Below, piece after piece: positions 1 to 29,820 of a stretch of DNA of 64,000 nt. Source of the DNA: Syngnathus acus (Eukaryota; Chordata; Actinopteri; Syngnathiformes; Syngnathidae); contig NC_051108.1 of NCBI RefSeq assembly GCF_901709675.1, positions 930,001-994,000 of the forward strand, written 5' to 3'. The notes below the pieces were generated by a model, which was not told the DNA's origin, searched no databases, and was given only the letters and a program-made list of their open reading frames with translations. Position numbers and translations under genes: made by a program. Every line of letters begins with the position of its first letter. Position 1 is the first letter of the stretch.

Positions 1-2209
1 TCCAGTGAAGGCATGGCCAGATAGTGCGCGACAAAAGAGAGAGAGAGAGCAGGTGGAGGGAGAGACGCCCAGGGAGAGTGCAGCCGCTCCGACCGCGAGG
101 AGGACGAAGAGAGCAAGAAGAGGAGTCGCCATCGTGTCTTTTGCGGTATGTTTGGCTTTTCCGTCGTCATTCCTCGACGCGCGTGCGCTCCTCGCCTCGC
201 CTCCGCACATTGTCATTCCCCGAGCTCGCTCGCTGGCGCGCGTGCGCGAGCTGGCCGAGGTGACTGTTGTGCACGCGCCTCCGCGGGGGGACAACGTTAG
301 CGGCTTTGGCGTCCTCGGTTTCCGCCACTTTTGCCCGTTAGACGTGCACATGCAATGCGGCACCTGCAAAATACTGCTGTCAACATCCTTCCGTTATGCT
401 ATTGATCATTTTTCAGCTCTCCAAAATCCCAAATCCGAAGTGTTATTGTCATTCTTAGCGTGTGCTGTATTGACATGACGATGCCTGACAACGGACACTT
501 CATTAGGGACACGCACGCACGTTTATATGAGTTTAATCAAACAACGTTTGCACACTGCAGCAATGTCAGCGTTATTTGAGCATCAGACGTTTTGTATGTA
601 AATAATTTGTGCGTGTGCCGAGTTGATGGAACCACTTGCCGATTGCATTTGCACCTCGCTCGCACTTGGACTCAACTTTGCCGGGGGCCGCAATGTTGCT
701 GCCCTAATCGCTCACCAATATTGAAATCGTTTCTATGAAGCGTCCTTTGAACTCACTTAAGACAGCAGTTTTAGTACATTTGGAGTGGAGAAAATATTCT
801 AGACTCTTTTCTTTCACCAGAAAAAAAAAAGTTGAGAGGTTTTTCTGTCCTTTTGTAAACCGCAGTCGAAGAAGGTTGCATTCACCCAGTGGTGAAAATG
901 AGTTTATATATGACGATAAAACAACGATGTGGATGGCAAACTAATCATTAATTTACGAGTCGTCCCCGCAGCCGGCCCACAGGGGGCACTGCCAGCTGAC
1001 CAAGATGCTTGTTGCCCGCACGCACGCACGCACGTCTTTAAGGATGGACGAGTATCGATACCAAGTATCGTACTGCGTCGTTTCCAGTTTAGCTCAGTGC
1101 TGCCACTTGACGCGTTGTGGCACAATGTGGTACTGCACCGACGACTGACTCCAATATTTCAACATGTTAGCAAGATTACAAAATGATAGATGGGAATGGG
1201 AGTGTGCCTAGCCACTCGTACTTTTAGACTTGTGAATGTTTTATGAGATAATATTTGCAAGCGAACGCAAACACGTGACACACATGCGCGCGCTGTATGA
1301 AACGTTTCGCTTGTGTTTGTTTTGTATTATTGATGCGGCCTGGCTGCGAGCGCACGTTTGTTTGCCGTCACAAGAGCCAAGAGCGATGCGATGCGATGTG
1401 TCGGCTCGGCTCGGCTGCATTGTGTGCTTGGTTGCGAGTGAGCGTGCGAGCGCTGCATCAGACTGTAGCAGACAGCCAGAGTGTCAGTCTGAATACTAAA
1501 CAGTACGGGACGCCTCTTCACGCACAAGCTGAAGCTTCACCAGATGCAAGCTCGCACTCTGGATTTCGCACAATTGCAGTTTCTTCCATTTATTGTCTTT
1601 CCATCGCAAATATCTTTTTTTTTAATGCCATGTTTTGTTTGATGTGCCTGCTATTGTGTGCAATTTATGTGCCTACTAAAAAGTTCATTCTTTCCAGTTG
1701 TTGTACTTTTCTGCGTACTGATATTTATTTTATTTTGTGAACTCACTGAATGTGTTCACATGCTTGCGCATTCCATCACATGCATGTGCACGCACACACA
1801 CTCAGTGGTGGAATTTAAGACCAGGGGAGGGAGGAGGGGGCTTTCTTCTCTCAGGAGGGGAGGGGGCGTGCAGTCGGTATTTGATGCGGGTGCTCGGCGA
1901 GCGTGGCGGCGGCGGCCTCAGATGAACTCGGCGGGCCACGGAGACAATTTCCATGTGGATGAGAAGTGCTGCTGCACTGCAGTCTTGCCCGTCCTTCTCG
2001 GTGGCCCGACGGCATCGCGAGCGTGTCAAGATGAACTTTGACCTCACGACCTCTGCTGCCTTTTGCAGATGATGAGGAGGACGAGCAAGGAGGAGGAGGA
2101 GGAGGAGGAGATCTGAGGCGCTTCGCCGTCCGCACGCCGCGCTCCAGCCAGCTACGCTCTTCATCCTCGCCTCTGCTCTGGCGTGGCGATGATGTCACTT
2201 CCTGTCCAG
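1..2209. other. Upstream / 5' noncoding region of myt1l
   Basis: No coding gene is supported here. The stretch lies upstream of the myt1l start codon and probably holds non-coding 5' exons. A candidate donor (GCG then GTATGT) near 145 could end a 5' UTR exon, but this is only inference. A CTCF-like match lies at 976-990 (CCCACAGGGGGCACT). The segment 2069-2118 is AG-rich. The acceptor ending at 2209 (CTGTCCAG) lies directly before the ATG, so the first coding exon appears to begin exactly at its start codon. Confidence 0.5.
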
Positions 2210-10205
<7,996 letters not shown>

Positions 10206-12155
10206 CCCCGCCCACAACACAAGCAAAAGGTTGTTTTTATCATTATTGATTTTTTTTTTTTTCTGCTGCTGCTGCTGTAAGCTACCGTCGCTCTGCTATC
10301 ACATTCATGCTGTCACCACTTTTTTTTTTTTTAATCGTCTGGCTGTTTGGATTCAACATCCAACTTTTGTACATTTTCATATGACCTGATATAATGTGAC
10401 GTACAGCTGCTAATCTATTTATCTATTGATTGATTGATTGATTGATGGTCAACGTGAAGCGCAATCAAAGCAGGAGAGAAGAGTTCAAGGCCAACTGTAG
10501 GAGACAATCTGCCACTCATTGATTGATTGATAGCTCCATTGATCGATCGATCGGTCAACGAGCCGCGTGAACGAGCTGGTAGGACAGCAATATTGGCATG
10601 ATTTATTCAGATGCAATCTATATTTAAAAAAAAAAAAGTTTGGGTATATGCAATTTCCTATGAATTCAACTATCATTGATCGCTGATTGATTGATGTTTT
10701 TACTGGTTTTGTAATCCACTTTGACTACGAACACACAGCGACGCCTTTGTTTCCATCTTTTCATGTTTTACGTGTGCGTGTTTGCGTGTAGGTGGGGGTG
10801 GGGGGGGGCTGACTGGACTTACAGGGTCACACACACACACACACCGCTCATTGTACATTTGCACTCATCGTCCACCCAGCAGACTTTTTCCTGACATGCA
10901 TGCACTTTATCGGGGCTCGTCTGAACACGTCAAGAAAAAAATGAAAGAAAAAGAAAAGTGTTGACTTCTGCGTCAAAAAGCAGACATTTCAGTTGTATGT
11001 GGGAGAAAGAAAAAAAAAAACACAACATTGACTATGTTTGGAATTGTCTATCGACTGCAGTGGTGCCTTGAGATGCAAATTGGATTTAATCCTGACCGTA
11101 CTCCTAACTAGAAGCACTCAAACGCAAATCTTCTTTTCTCATTGAAATGAATGCAAAAGTGATCAATTCACATTGCATTAATGAAATGCAACTCCTGTTG
11201 TTCCCGCTTCGGCCACATGGGGGCAGTACAACACTTATATTCGTCATTCTATGCAGAGGATAAAAAATGAACGACTCTGTACTGTTCTTTTGTCTTTCTC
11301 CATGTGTTGCTGCACCGTTTGGATTCTCTCAATCACTAAATGATTGCTTGTATCTTGAAAAAAACTCGCAACTCAAGGCACCGCCGTATTTCTAATCAAG
11401 TGAACAAAGAGAGCCAATGTACCTTTTTCTAACAATCAGCACCTCATTTTTCATATCCTTTTTACTGTATTTTGCATTGTTACATCATTTTGCAGGTGTC
11501 CCGAGCTTTTCGGAGAATATTGTTGACATTATTTTCACGTGGTAAAGATGAATCGTGTTTCTTCAGTGTTGGAAAAACAAAATGATGAACTTGGCGATGA
11601 TGCGTCAACCTTCAGCGGGAGCTTGAGAAATTTGTCTTATGACCTACTAGGGATTGAGAAGCTATTTGAGCAATACTAGCAGATGGAAGAAATGCTCAAA
11701 GAGTTTCTCCAACCAGCGGCTGTCAGATGCTCTGCATCGAAAGGGACATTGAAATGTCTTCAAGTTCTACAAGACCAGAAGATGAAAGCACAATTCAAAG
11801 ACAGACGCTAGACTAGATGTTCATCACATGTACAAACTACTGACCATGAACAAATGCATACAGTATTATAAAAAAAAAAAAAGTGAAATGCTGATTTTCT
11901 TTGCAGGACTGTCAAAACATTTTTTTAAATGCATTGTTCCTTTTATGTTTTTTGTTGTCACTTGGAGGATTTGGCGGCTTTCCATGCACATGGCATGAGT
12001 TCTGTTTGTCTTTTCTGCTGCGTATAGAATTCATGAGTTGCTACATGCTACTTTCATTTCAATGGTGAACATTTTTATATATACATATATATTTATCATG
12101 ATGGTGTTTGACATCTCTTGCTCTTCGGAATAAATCTTGTGTTGCAACTCAGATT
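10206..12155 (+). other. myt1l: myt1l 3' UTR with polyadenylation signal
   Basis: About 1.9 kb of non-coding, AT-rich sequence follows the stop codon. A canonical AATAAA at 12129-12134 precedes the likely cleavage site near 12150. GTGCCTT at 11063-11069 is a 7-mer match to the miR-124 seed. No other gene is visible in this stretch. Confidence 0.7.
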
Positions 12156-12522
12156 GTCACCTCTTCTTAGGTCAAAGAGGGCCTCACACAAATTAACCAA
12201 CTGTTGAAATAATTAAATACGTTTTGAAATAAGTGAACTACTTAAAAAAATGAATATATAAATACTAAAATAGTTATATAATTCATTAAATGTGAAACGA
12301 ATAGTTCGGAAAAAAATGAACTAGTGAGGTCGTTATGGGACGCAATACGGAAAGGCTTCCGCTAGAGGGCGCTACATAAAAAGCAACAACAACGACTCAG
12401 CCCTTTTCCCTCCATTGTTGTACTTCCGCATCAACGACACGCCTTTTCCGGGTTCTCGAAAACGTGCCAACTTTCAAGGGGATATCTTTATTTGGACTTC
12501 CGTGGAGTTTGGGGCGCTAAGC

Positions 12523-14609
12523 ATGGTCAAGTGTGTTGTTTCCGGGTGTCCGAACCGCATGCTCAACGGTAACCGGGGCGCCTTGAGCCGACCGCCGAAG
12601 AGGTTCTTCCCGTTCCCCAAAGACCCGGCGCGGGTCAAGGTAGCCACACGTGACTGCATCCCAAAACAAACACACCCTAAATAGGTACTTTTGCCCCAAT
12701 ATTAACATTCGTTCTAGCGATTCTAGCTGCGGTGCTAACTTTTGCATGGATTCTCTTCGCCTTGTAGTGTGCATTTCGTGTTAGCATGTTTGCTAACGGT
12801 GGCTGAGGACTTCGCAACCCCAGTGATAGTTTGGACCTTTTGTTTACCTCTTAAAAGTCAACTAGCTTGCACAAGTTTGCACTCTTGAAGTAGCTTAAGG
12901 TGTCATCGTCTTATTTACAAGATAGACTGAGTTCTCCAATTAGACTGAGTCTGAGCCAAAATCAGGTTTTCAAAGTGATGCTGATGATGTTGTTGTTTAG
13001 GTATGGCTGGCTGCCCTGCGAGAGACGGACAAGCAGGAAGCGTCGGAGCAGCACTTGATCTGCGAGGAGCACTTCCTGCCGGAGGACATCTCCAGGAACG
13101 GCGTCAACAGCGACGCCATCCCCATCATGCCGCCCTACCTGGACGGATCCCTCGGGGGCATCATCAGTCCCTGGGGGGCCGAGTCGTCGGAGGAGGACGA
13201 CCAGTGGGGCGTCGCAGACGCTGGCGATGATGAAGAAGAGGAGGAAGAGATGGAGGAAGAGATGGAGGAAGAGATGGAGAAAGAGATGGAGGAAGAGATG
13301 GAGGAAGATGGAAGTGGTGCTCCTCCTGAAGCTCCGTCTCCACAACCACCTCAGCAGGTCACTTCTTCATATTCGTCACTGGCGTAGACTAAGAAGAGTT
13401 GTAGGTGATTAACGCTTGAACTCTTCTTCCTTTCAGGTGCCAAGTCCAACCTTGCATGATCCTCCAAAAGTGATCACAACAAGGTAAGCGTTTACTTGTG
13501 AATAGAGCCCGACGGCCATAAATAGAAAGTCTTGTGCAAAGTTTGAGGCATTCTTTGCTTTATTTTGTTTGAAATTTTTATTTTGCAGTGTGGACATTCA
13601 ATGCAAAGAGGATCTTCAGACAAAGAAGCCATCCAAAAATGGTGTGTGTTGTCCTTTCATTTAAGTATGGTAACGAAAGATTTATTTTTTTCTCAGTTGT
13701 ATCATTGTGTCATTCTCATGTGTCCTCTTTCCAGACATGTCCTTGGTGCTGCTGACCCGGCGCCTCCTGGAGCTCCTGCTAGCGTCTCCAGACAGTTGGC
13801 TGGACCTCCACCAGGCGGCCAGCAGGCTGCAGACCCGCAAGTGTGACGTCTACGACATCATCGGCGTGCTGGAGAGCATCAGAGTGGTCCAGAGGAAGTC
13901 CCGCAGGGTCAAGTGGATGTGAGTACACGTGTGAGTGTGTGTGTGTGTGCACCCAATGATGACAAAGTCCAAAATACAATTGTTGTGCCCATCCAGAGGA
14001 CAGTGTCCAATCTCTCACTTCCTTTGGAAAACTGAGGAGAAATTCAAGAAGGAGCTAGAGAACCTGAAGCTGGAGGAGAGCACACTGGACAGCCTCATCA
14101 AGAACTGCGCACAGCAACTCTTCGACATGACGGACAATGAAGAAAACGCAAGATATCCTTTGCAGCCTCATAGCAAAGTACAACGATATGATTTGAAAAA
14201 TGAAAGTCAGCCGTGATGTTTGTCCTAACTCACATGCGCACGGCGGCCTACGTCACGCACGAGGACGTTAGCCAGCTCGCCGCCTTCCAGGAGCAGACGG
14301 TGATTGTCATCAAAGCGCCGGAGGAAACCAAGCTGGAAGTCCCGGCGCCCACAGAGGTAAACATTTTCAGAAATGTGCCTTATTATGCATTTGTCATGGT
14401 GTTCATTGTGTATGTGTGTGTGGGTGTGTGTGGTGCAGGACAACATCAAGGTGCACCTGAAAGGCGGCAACGGTCCCATCATGGTGATGACTTGCGACCT
14501 GGGCACGGGGGGCGTGCCAGTCAAGGAGGAGATGAGTGGCTGCTTCATGACGCTGGAGGAAAGTCGCATACAGACTCAAACATTGCACACGCACAAGAAC
14601 GTCCAGTAG
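12523..14609 (+). CDS. e2f6: E2F6-like transcription factor with an N-terminal THAP zinc finger
   Basis: Exons: 12523-12639, 13001-13357, 13437-13483, 13589-13641, 13735-13918, 13997-14152, 14242-14356, 14439-14609 (399 aa). Residues about 1-88 form a THAP domain: Cys4 and Cys9, FFPFPKDP, Trp in KVWLAAL, CEEH, and a terminal DAIPIMP. An acidic Glu/Met repeat follows (about 145-180 in the protein), then the E2F winged helix (about 193-254), the dimerisation and marked-box region (LIKNCAQQLFDMTDNEENA; VIKAPEETKLEVPAP) and a short C-terminus without an Rb-binding motif, as expected of E2F6. The winged helix reads TRKCDVYDIIGVLE, so the Arg-Arg pair of the family RRxYD motif is Cys-Asp here. Intron 6 is AT-AC. 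A THAP-E2F6 fusion is established in zebrafish; human E2F6 lacks THAP. Confidence 0.9.
13226..13310 (+). repeat. 12-bp coding minisatellite (acidic repeat) in e2f6 exon 2
   Basis: Tandem units close to GAGATGGAGGAA encode repeated Glu-Glu-Met-Glu, giving an acidic linker between the THAP and E2F modules. One unit carries a Lys substitution. The length is likely to vary between individuals. Confidence 0.8.
14153..14241 (+). other. AT-AC (U12-type) spliceosomal intron of e2f6
   Basis: The 89-bp intron begins ATATCCTTTG, the U12 AT-AC donor consensus, and ends GCGCAC. A U12-type branch site TCCTAAC lies at 14223-14229, about 13 nt before the 3' end. Only this boundary joins NEENAR to AAYVTHEDV in the way the E2F6 family requires. 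No GT-AG alternative keeps the frame. Confidence 0.9.
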
Positions 14610-15457
14610 GAGAGGATTTTTTTTTTATCCCTTGTATCCGAGGCGAGACGAATCGGACTTGTTGCTTTTGTAAACAAACATTCGCCACTGGAGCCTGGAA
14701 AAGGGAGAAACACCGGTGGTTTGACATTCATCTACTATGTTCTTGTGACTTTTTTGTCTCAATATCCGCTGACAGAACTCATTCTTGCAAAATCTCAATA
14801 TTATTATTTATTACACAGATGGATTTTAGTACAGATTTGAGCAAGGAAGTTGAAATTATTTTTTTGTCACGGGCCATATCTAATGACACGGTGGGCCAGG
14901 TCTGGCTCTTGAGTTTGACCCCTGTGCCTTAGCAGCGACAAAGAGGGCGAAGGTTTTTTGTAAAACGGAAACGTGTCATGTGGTTCAGGATGCACATTTT
15001 TCATAAAGAGCCACCTTCATCATCAAACTGACGTGCGCTTCGCGAAGAGCTTTCTTTGTCATCTACACCACATGTTCTGCATTATATTTGTTTCATCTTA
15101 TTTTGATAAGAATGTAAATAAAACATTAAATTCTAACAAAGGTGTGAATTTTTGTTATTTGGCTCAGTAACATCACTGAAGTTAACACTGTAAAGTTGTC
15201 CTGTACTAGCAATCTAAAGCCTTTTTTAACATCCAGTTAGAGGTATACTATTGTTTATTCAATTACAAACACTAGACATTTGTTTTTGTGATCTTTTTAA
15301 TCGTATATATTTTGTCATGCTTCAATCTTATTTTTTCAAATCATTATTATAGTTAACTAAAAACTAAATTGCGTGTTTTTGGAAATACGGGTAAAAATAA
15401 TCATTATTTTCAAAATTAAGCCATTTTGTTTCCGGGTGTCTAATCGCGGATTATGGG
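14610..15457 (+). other. e2f6 3' UTR and short intergenic spacer before rps7
   Basis: AT-rich non-coding sequence. AATAAA at 15117-15122 is the likely e2f6 polyadenylation signal. Nothing coding is supported between it and the rps7 promoter. Confidence 0.6.
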
Positions 15458-15579
15458 CCTCTCGCGATACTTTGATGACGAGATCCAACGTTCTCTCGCG
15501 ATACTCTACCCCAACGCAGCTGTGCATGAATGCCACTCTCGCGATGTTCCGGTCTCTTCCTTGGCCGTCGTTGACTGAG
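15458..15579 (+). promoter_or_regulatory. rps7: rps7 promoter and probable TOP-type first exon
   Basis: Three copies of CTCTCGCGAT lie at about 15459-15470, 15493-15504 and 15536-15545, the last just before a pyrimidine start CTCTTCCTT at 15554. This resembles the TCTCGCGAGA element and the TOP initiator of ribosomal-protein genes. Exon 1 (5' UTR) may run 15554-15579 with donor GAG/GTTGGT, splicing to the acceptor at 16126. An alternative donor near 15990 (AAG/GTATAG) cannot be excluded. The exact start site is inference. Confidence 0.55.
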
Positions 15580-16011
15580 GTTGGTTGTGACTTTATGGCT
15601 GGATGGACTATTTTGCCCGATAATGTGGCAAAATAAGCTTTAATGGACACGTTTCTGTCTCGTCCACATTCGTACATGCATGATGGCTTAGATTGAGCGC
15701 TTTGTGACGACGGATTGCAGGTTTAGAAGACACAACAAAGCGTGGTTGACTCGCTCAGTTGAATGCTGGATCCGCCGAGCAGGCCGTGCATGTGTTCGCT
15801 TATAACAGCGACTTTGGAGACCGTAGCGTGGATACCCGATAGCGCTTTTTCCCCTCTACAAGTCGCTGATTTAATCTTTCGAAAGTGCTCCTGGTAAAAG
15901 TATTTTCGCATCAGGATTTGTTGAGCGTTGCCAAGCTCCTTGTCGCAGCGTTAGCTTAGCAATATGGCTAACTGCCTCAACTCCTTTAAGGTATAGCGTG
16001 TACTTTATTGA

Positions 16012-18203
<2,192 letters not shown>

Positions 18204-18685
18204 ATGCACATGGCAAAATAAATTTGTGTTCTGTTCAAACGTTGGCTCTTGTCTCATTGCTTATCACGCCACTTGGCTAGGACTCATTGAGATTTTGGCT
18301 TGCTCCTTTTTTTTTTTTTTTTTTTTAATTTGGGAACTTATTTACTTGCATTTGGCACTGACTACAAATTGTTTAGCTTTGCTGTAAACAAACCTTGAAT
18401 TTCCACCTGAGCGTCATGTTCATTGAAAGATGTGCAATACCAACATCCGCCGCTCGGTGGCACCATTGATCAGAGTTCCAAAGTCGCCTTTTTGTTTTTG
18501 CTCGAAAAGACCCTGCTGGCCTTCTAGATGTGATGTCAAATGATTGCCATCATCGCAACGAAAAATGAAATGTTTTAAGCTCAAGAAGGCAACTGCCGTT
18601 TTGTTCGCGCGATCACGTGACTGGCGAAGAGCTGTTGGGCGGGGCTGAGGTAACGCGACACTGTCGTGCACGCGCCCGTGCGGCC

Positions 18686-19524
18686 TAGTGGTGTGCATTC
18701 CAGTTCTTTGAAGTGAACGGAATCTTTAGAATCGGTTCACTCAAAATATTTGTTCAAAAGAATCGTTCGCTACACTTTCTTATTTATTCATTTATTTTTA
18801 ACTTACTAAAGTGATTCGTTCTTTTTTCGGTTCATATGACTTCAACCAGTAGGTGTCGGTAATGCGCATTGAAGCTGGTGCCACCGCCGTAAAACAAAAC
18901 GAAGAAAATGACGTCACTTCCCGTTCACGAACGAGTCGTGAATAGCATTTAGAAGCACTCAGTGGAACACCACTTCTTTTATGCACGTTTTCTCCAAGCT
19001 AACGGCTAACTTTCTTGCATGAAGGGATGCGCCGTTCTGCAACAACGGGGAGATTATGTTTCTCTTTGGGTAATCTTGATTTTATAAGTTAAAATGATCG
19101 TGAGCAGCAGCGGAGCCCCATTTCAACCCCTTACACTGAGTGCCAAGCAGGGAAGAAATGAGTACCATTTTTATAGTCTCCGGTATGACCCGGTCGGGGT
19201 TTGAACCCCCAACCTCCCAATCTCAGGGGGGACACTCTACCACTAGGCCACTGAGCTGGTAAACACTATTGTATAGTGGTGTTCCACACCGTGCTTCTAA
19301 ATGCTATTCACGACTCGTTCGTTAACGGGAAGTGACGTCATTTTCTTCTTCGTTTTGTTTTACGGCGAGGTGGCACCAGCTTCAATGCGCATTACCGACA
19401 CCTACTGGTTGAAGTCATATGAACTGAAAAAAGAACGAATCACTTTAGGAAGTTATTCGTTCACTCTCGTTCACTGAAAAGAAACGTTCTTTTGAACGAA
19501 TCGTTCACTCACGAGCCAACACTA
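18686..19524. mobile_element. hAT-like non-autonomous foldback element (MITE) with 8-bp target duplication
   Basis: The element starts TAGTGGTGTGCATTCC and ends CACGAGCCAACACTA. It is flanked on both sides by GTGCGGCC (18678-18685 and 19525-19532), an 8-bp duplication as made by hAT transposases. Inner inverted arms (about 18805-18975 and 19275-19447) are complementary over roughly 170 bp, including CCAGTAGGTGTCGGTAATGC and its complement; the outer ends are more diverged. No transposase is present. The element ends about 150 bp before the cnksr3 start codon. The family name is inference. Confidence 0.75.
19094..19258 (-). mobile_element. tRNA-derived teleost SINE nested in the foldback element
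   Basis: On the minus strand the element begins CAGCTCAGTGGCCTAGTGGT (A-box-like). It continues with GGTTCAAACCCC (B-box) and a tRNA-unrelated body including GACTATAAAAATGG and CTGCTTGGCACTCAG, typical of common fish tRNA-derived SINEs. It sits in the loop between the inverted arms, so it is the younger insertion. It is not a functional tRNA gene. Confidence 0.75.
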
Positions 19525-19676
19525 GTGCGGCCCTCCCACTTGAAACGTTCACCAGAGGAGAGCACTTGACTTCTCACTCACCAGCACCATGCACAACAGA
19601 AAACATCTGTAATTATTAATAAACATGACTTTTGGGCCCTCGCCGAGGATCATCTCCACTTTTTAAAGAGTCCGAC

Positions 19677-24052
<4,376 letters not shown>

Positions 24053-25052
24053 CGGACACGCAGGTTTTTTTTTATGAACCCTTTTAGGGATGTGCCAAAT
24101 ACTTGCAGCAGATTTACTGATTTGATTTGATCTATTTGTTACGTGCTGAAAACCTCATTGATTTGAAATAGCATAAGATGGCACAATAAGGTTTTTGCGT
24201 CTGTGACCCTCCCACGCTATAAATATATCCTACAATATATCTATTTTTTTACTGTAAACATCTTTTAAGTCACATTTTTACTCAGGACAAAGTTTCTATA
24301 CACAAATTGTTTAAATTTTTGTGGTTCCATTTTTGAGTTTCATTGGCAGAATCGCACATATTCTGTTCCCATTAACGCCCACTAGACGGCGCTGTTGTAT
24401 CGTTTATTAAAAGTTAAGTGACGCTCGACGCTGACGTCATGTTTGTGTGGGACGTCGCTTGTTTGACCGTCTGCCACGGTCACGCGCGCGCACTGTGCAC
24501 GCGTGGAGATGGTTTGGGTTCGAACGCCCAGCAGAGGACGCTTGTGGAGACATTTGACGTCCGTGAGCCATTTTGCTGAGCGACAGCAACTTCAGCAGCC
24601 TTCTTCCTGATGCAAGGTACTCCTCTCCGTCTTTTATTTTCATGCAACAATAAGTTCACCTTTTGCAAATAACTGGCGACAATTTCCGCATACGTAACTG
24701 ATCACAATTAATGCAGCACGCAGTCCTTTTTCATTTGGTTGATGATTACATTCACCTGTGCTTCACTTCTTTGCCTTTTGTCAGACGTTCTATGCAATCT
24801 AGTGTTTTTTTGCAACGTGTAAGGAATTTAATTCAGGTTTCCACCTGTTCACATTTTAACTGCTCGGTTCTTTCATTTATTTTGGTCAACCTATGGTGCA
24901 TTCATCAAGTATATTGAATATAGGATTTTTCACAATTGTCTTTTTGTTAATCAGTATGTCAGCAAGTCCCCGAAAGGAGAAAACCCGAGAAATGTGAAGC
25001 CATAGGACGCCGAGGAGGACGAGCGAGACGCGTCCATTTCACGTCGCCGTCC
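24053..25052 (+). other. cnksr3 3' UTR and prkd3 promoter/5' UTR
   Basis: ATTAAA at 24406-24411 may be the cnksr3 polyadenylation signal. A CRE palindrome TGACGTCA lies at 24432-24439 and a CTCF-like CCCACTAGACGGCGC at about 24379-24393. A probable prkd3 5' UTR exon ends at 24616 (GATGCAAG/GTACTC) and splices to the acceptor at 24954 (TTAATCAG). No other gene is seen. Confidence 0.5.
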
Positions 25053-29574
<4,522 letters not shown>

Positions 29575-29820
29575 TCCCCAAACGGACGTTTGGAATCCAA
29601 GGACAGCTCCTCAGAATCCAAACATAGATTCAACATAACCAGCATTTGAAATGCTATTTGGGAATTAAAACTTTTGCACTTACACAAAAAAGGCACAGTG
29701 TTCACTGACCGCATGGCGACCAGTCCAATGTTTGTCTTTATCTTCCCTGACTTCCAGTAGCGACCAGTCCCGGCCATCTGGTCTTTCTTCAGGGTTCGGC
29801 TCCATTTGGGGTTCCGGCTG

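Noticed and set aside
1021-1075. Possible mobile element end around the GTATCGATACCAAGTATCG motif
   Set aside because: It resembles short palindromic ends of fish transposons but no second end or target duplication was found.
19170-19258. A minus-strand tRNA gene with A and B boxes
   Set aside because: The arms do not form a proper acceptor and anticodon cloverleaf, and the sequence continues into a SINE body; it is a SINE head.
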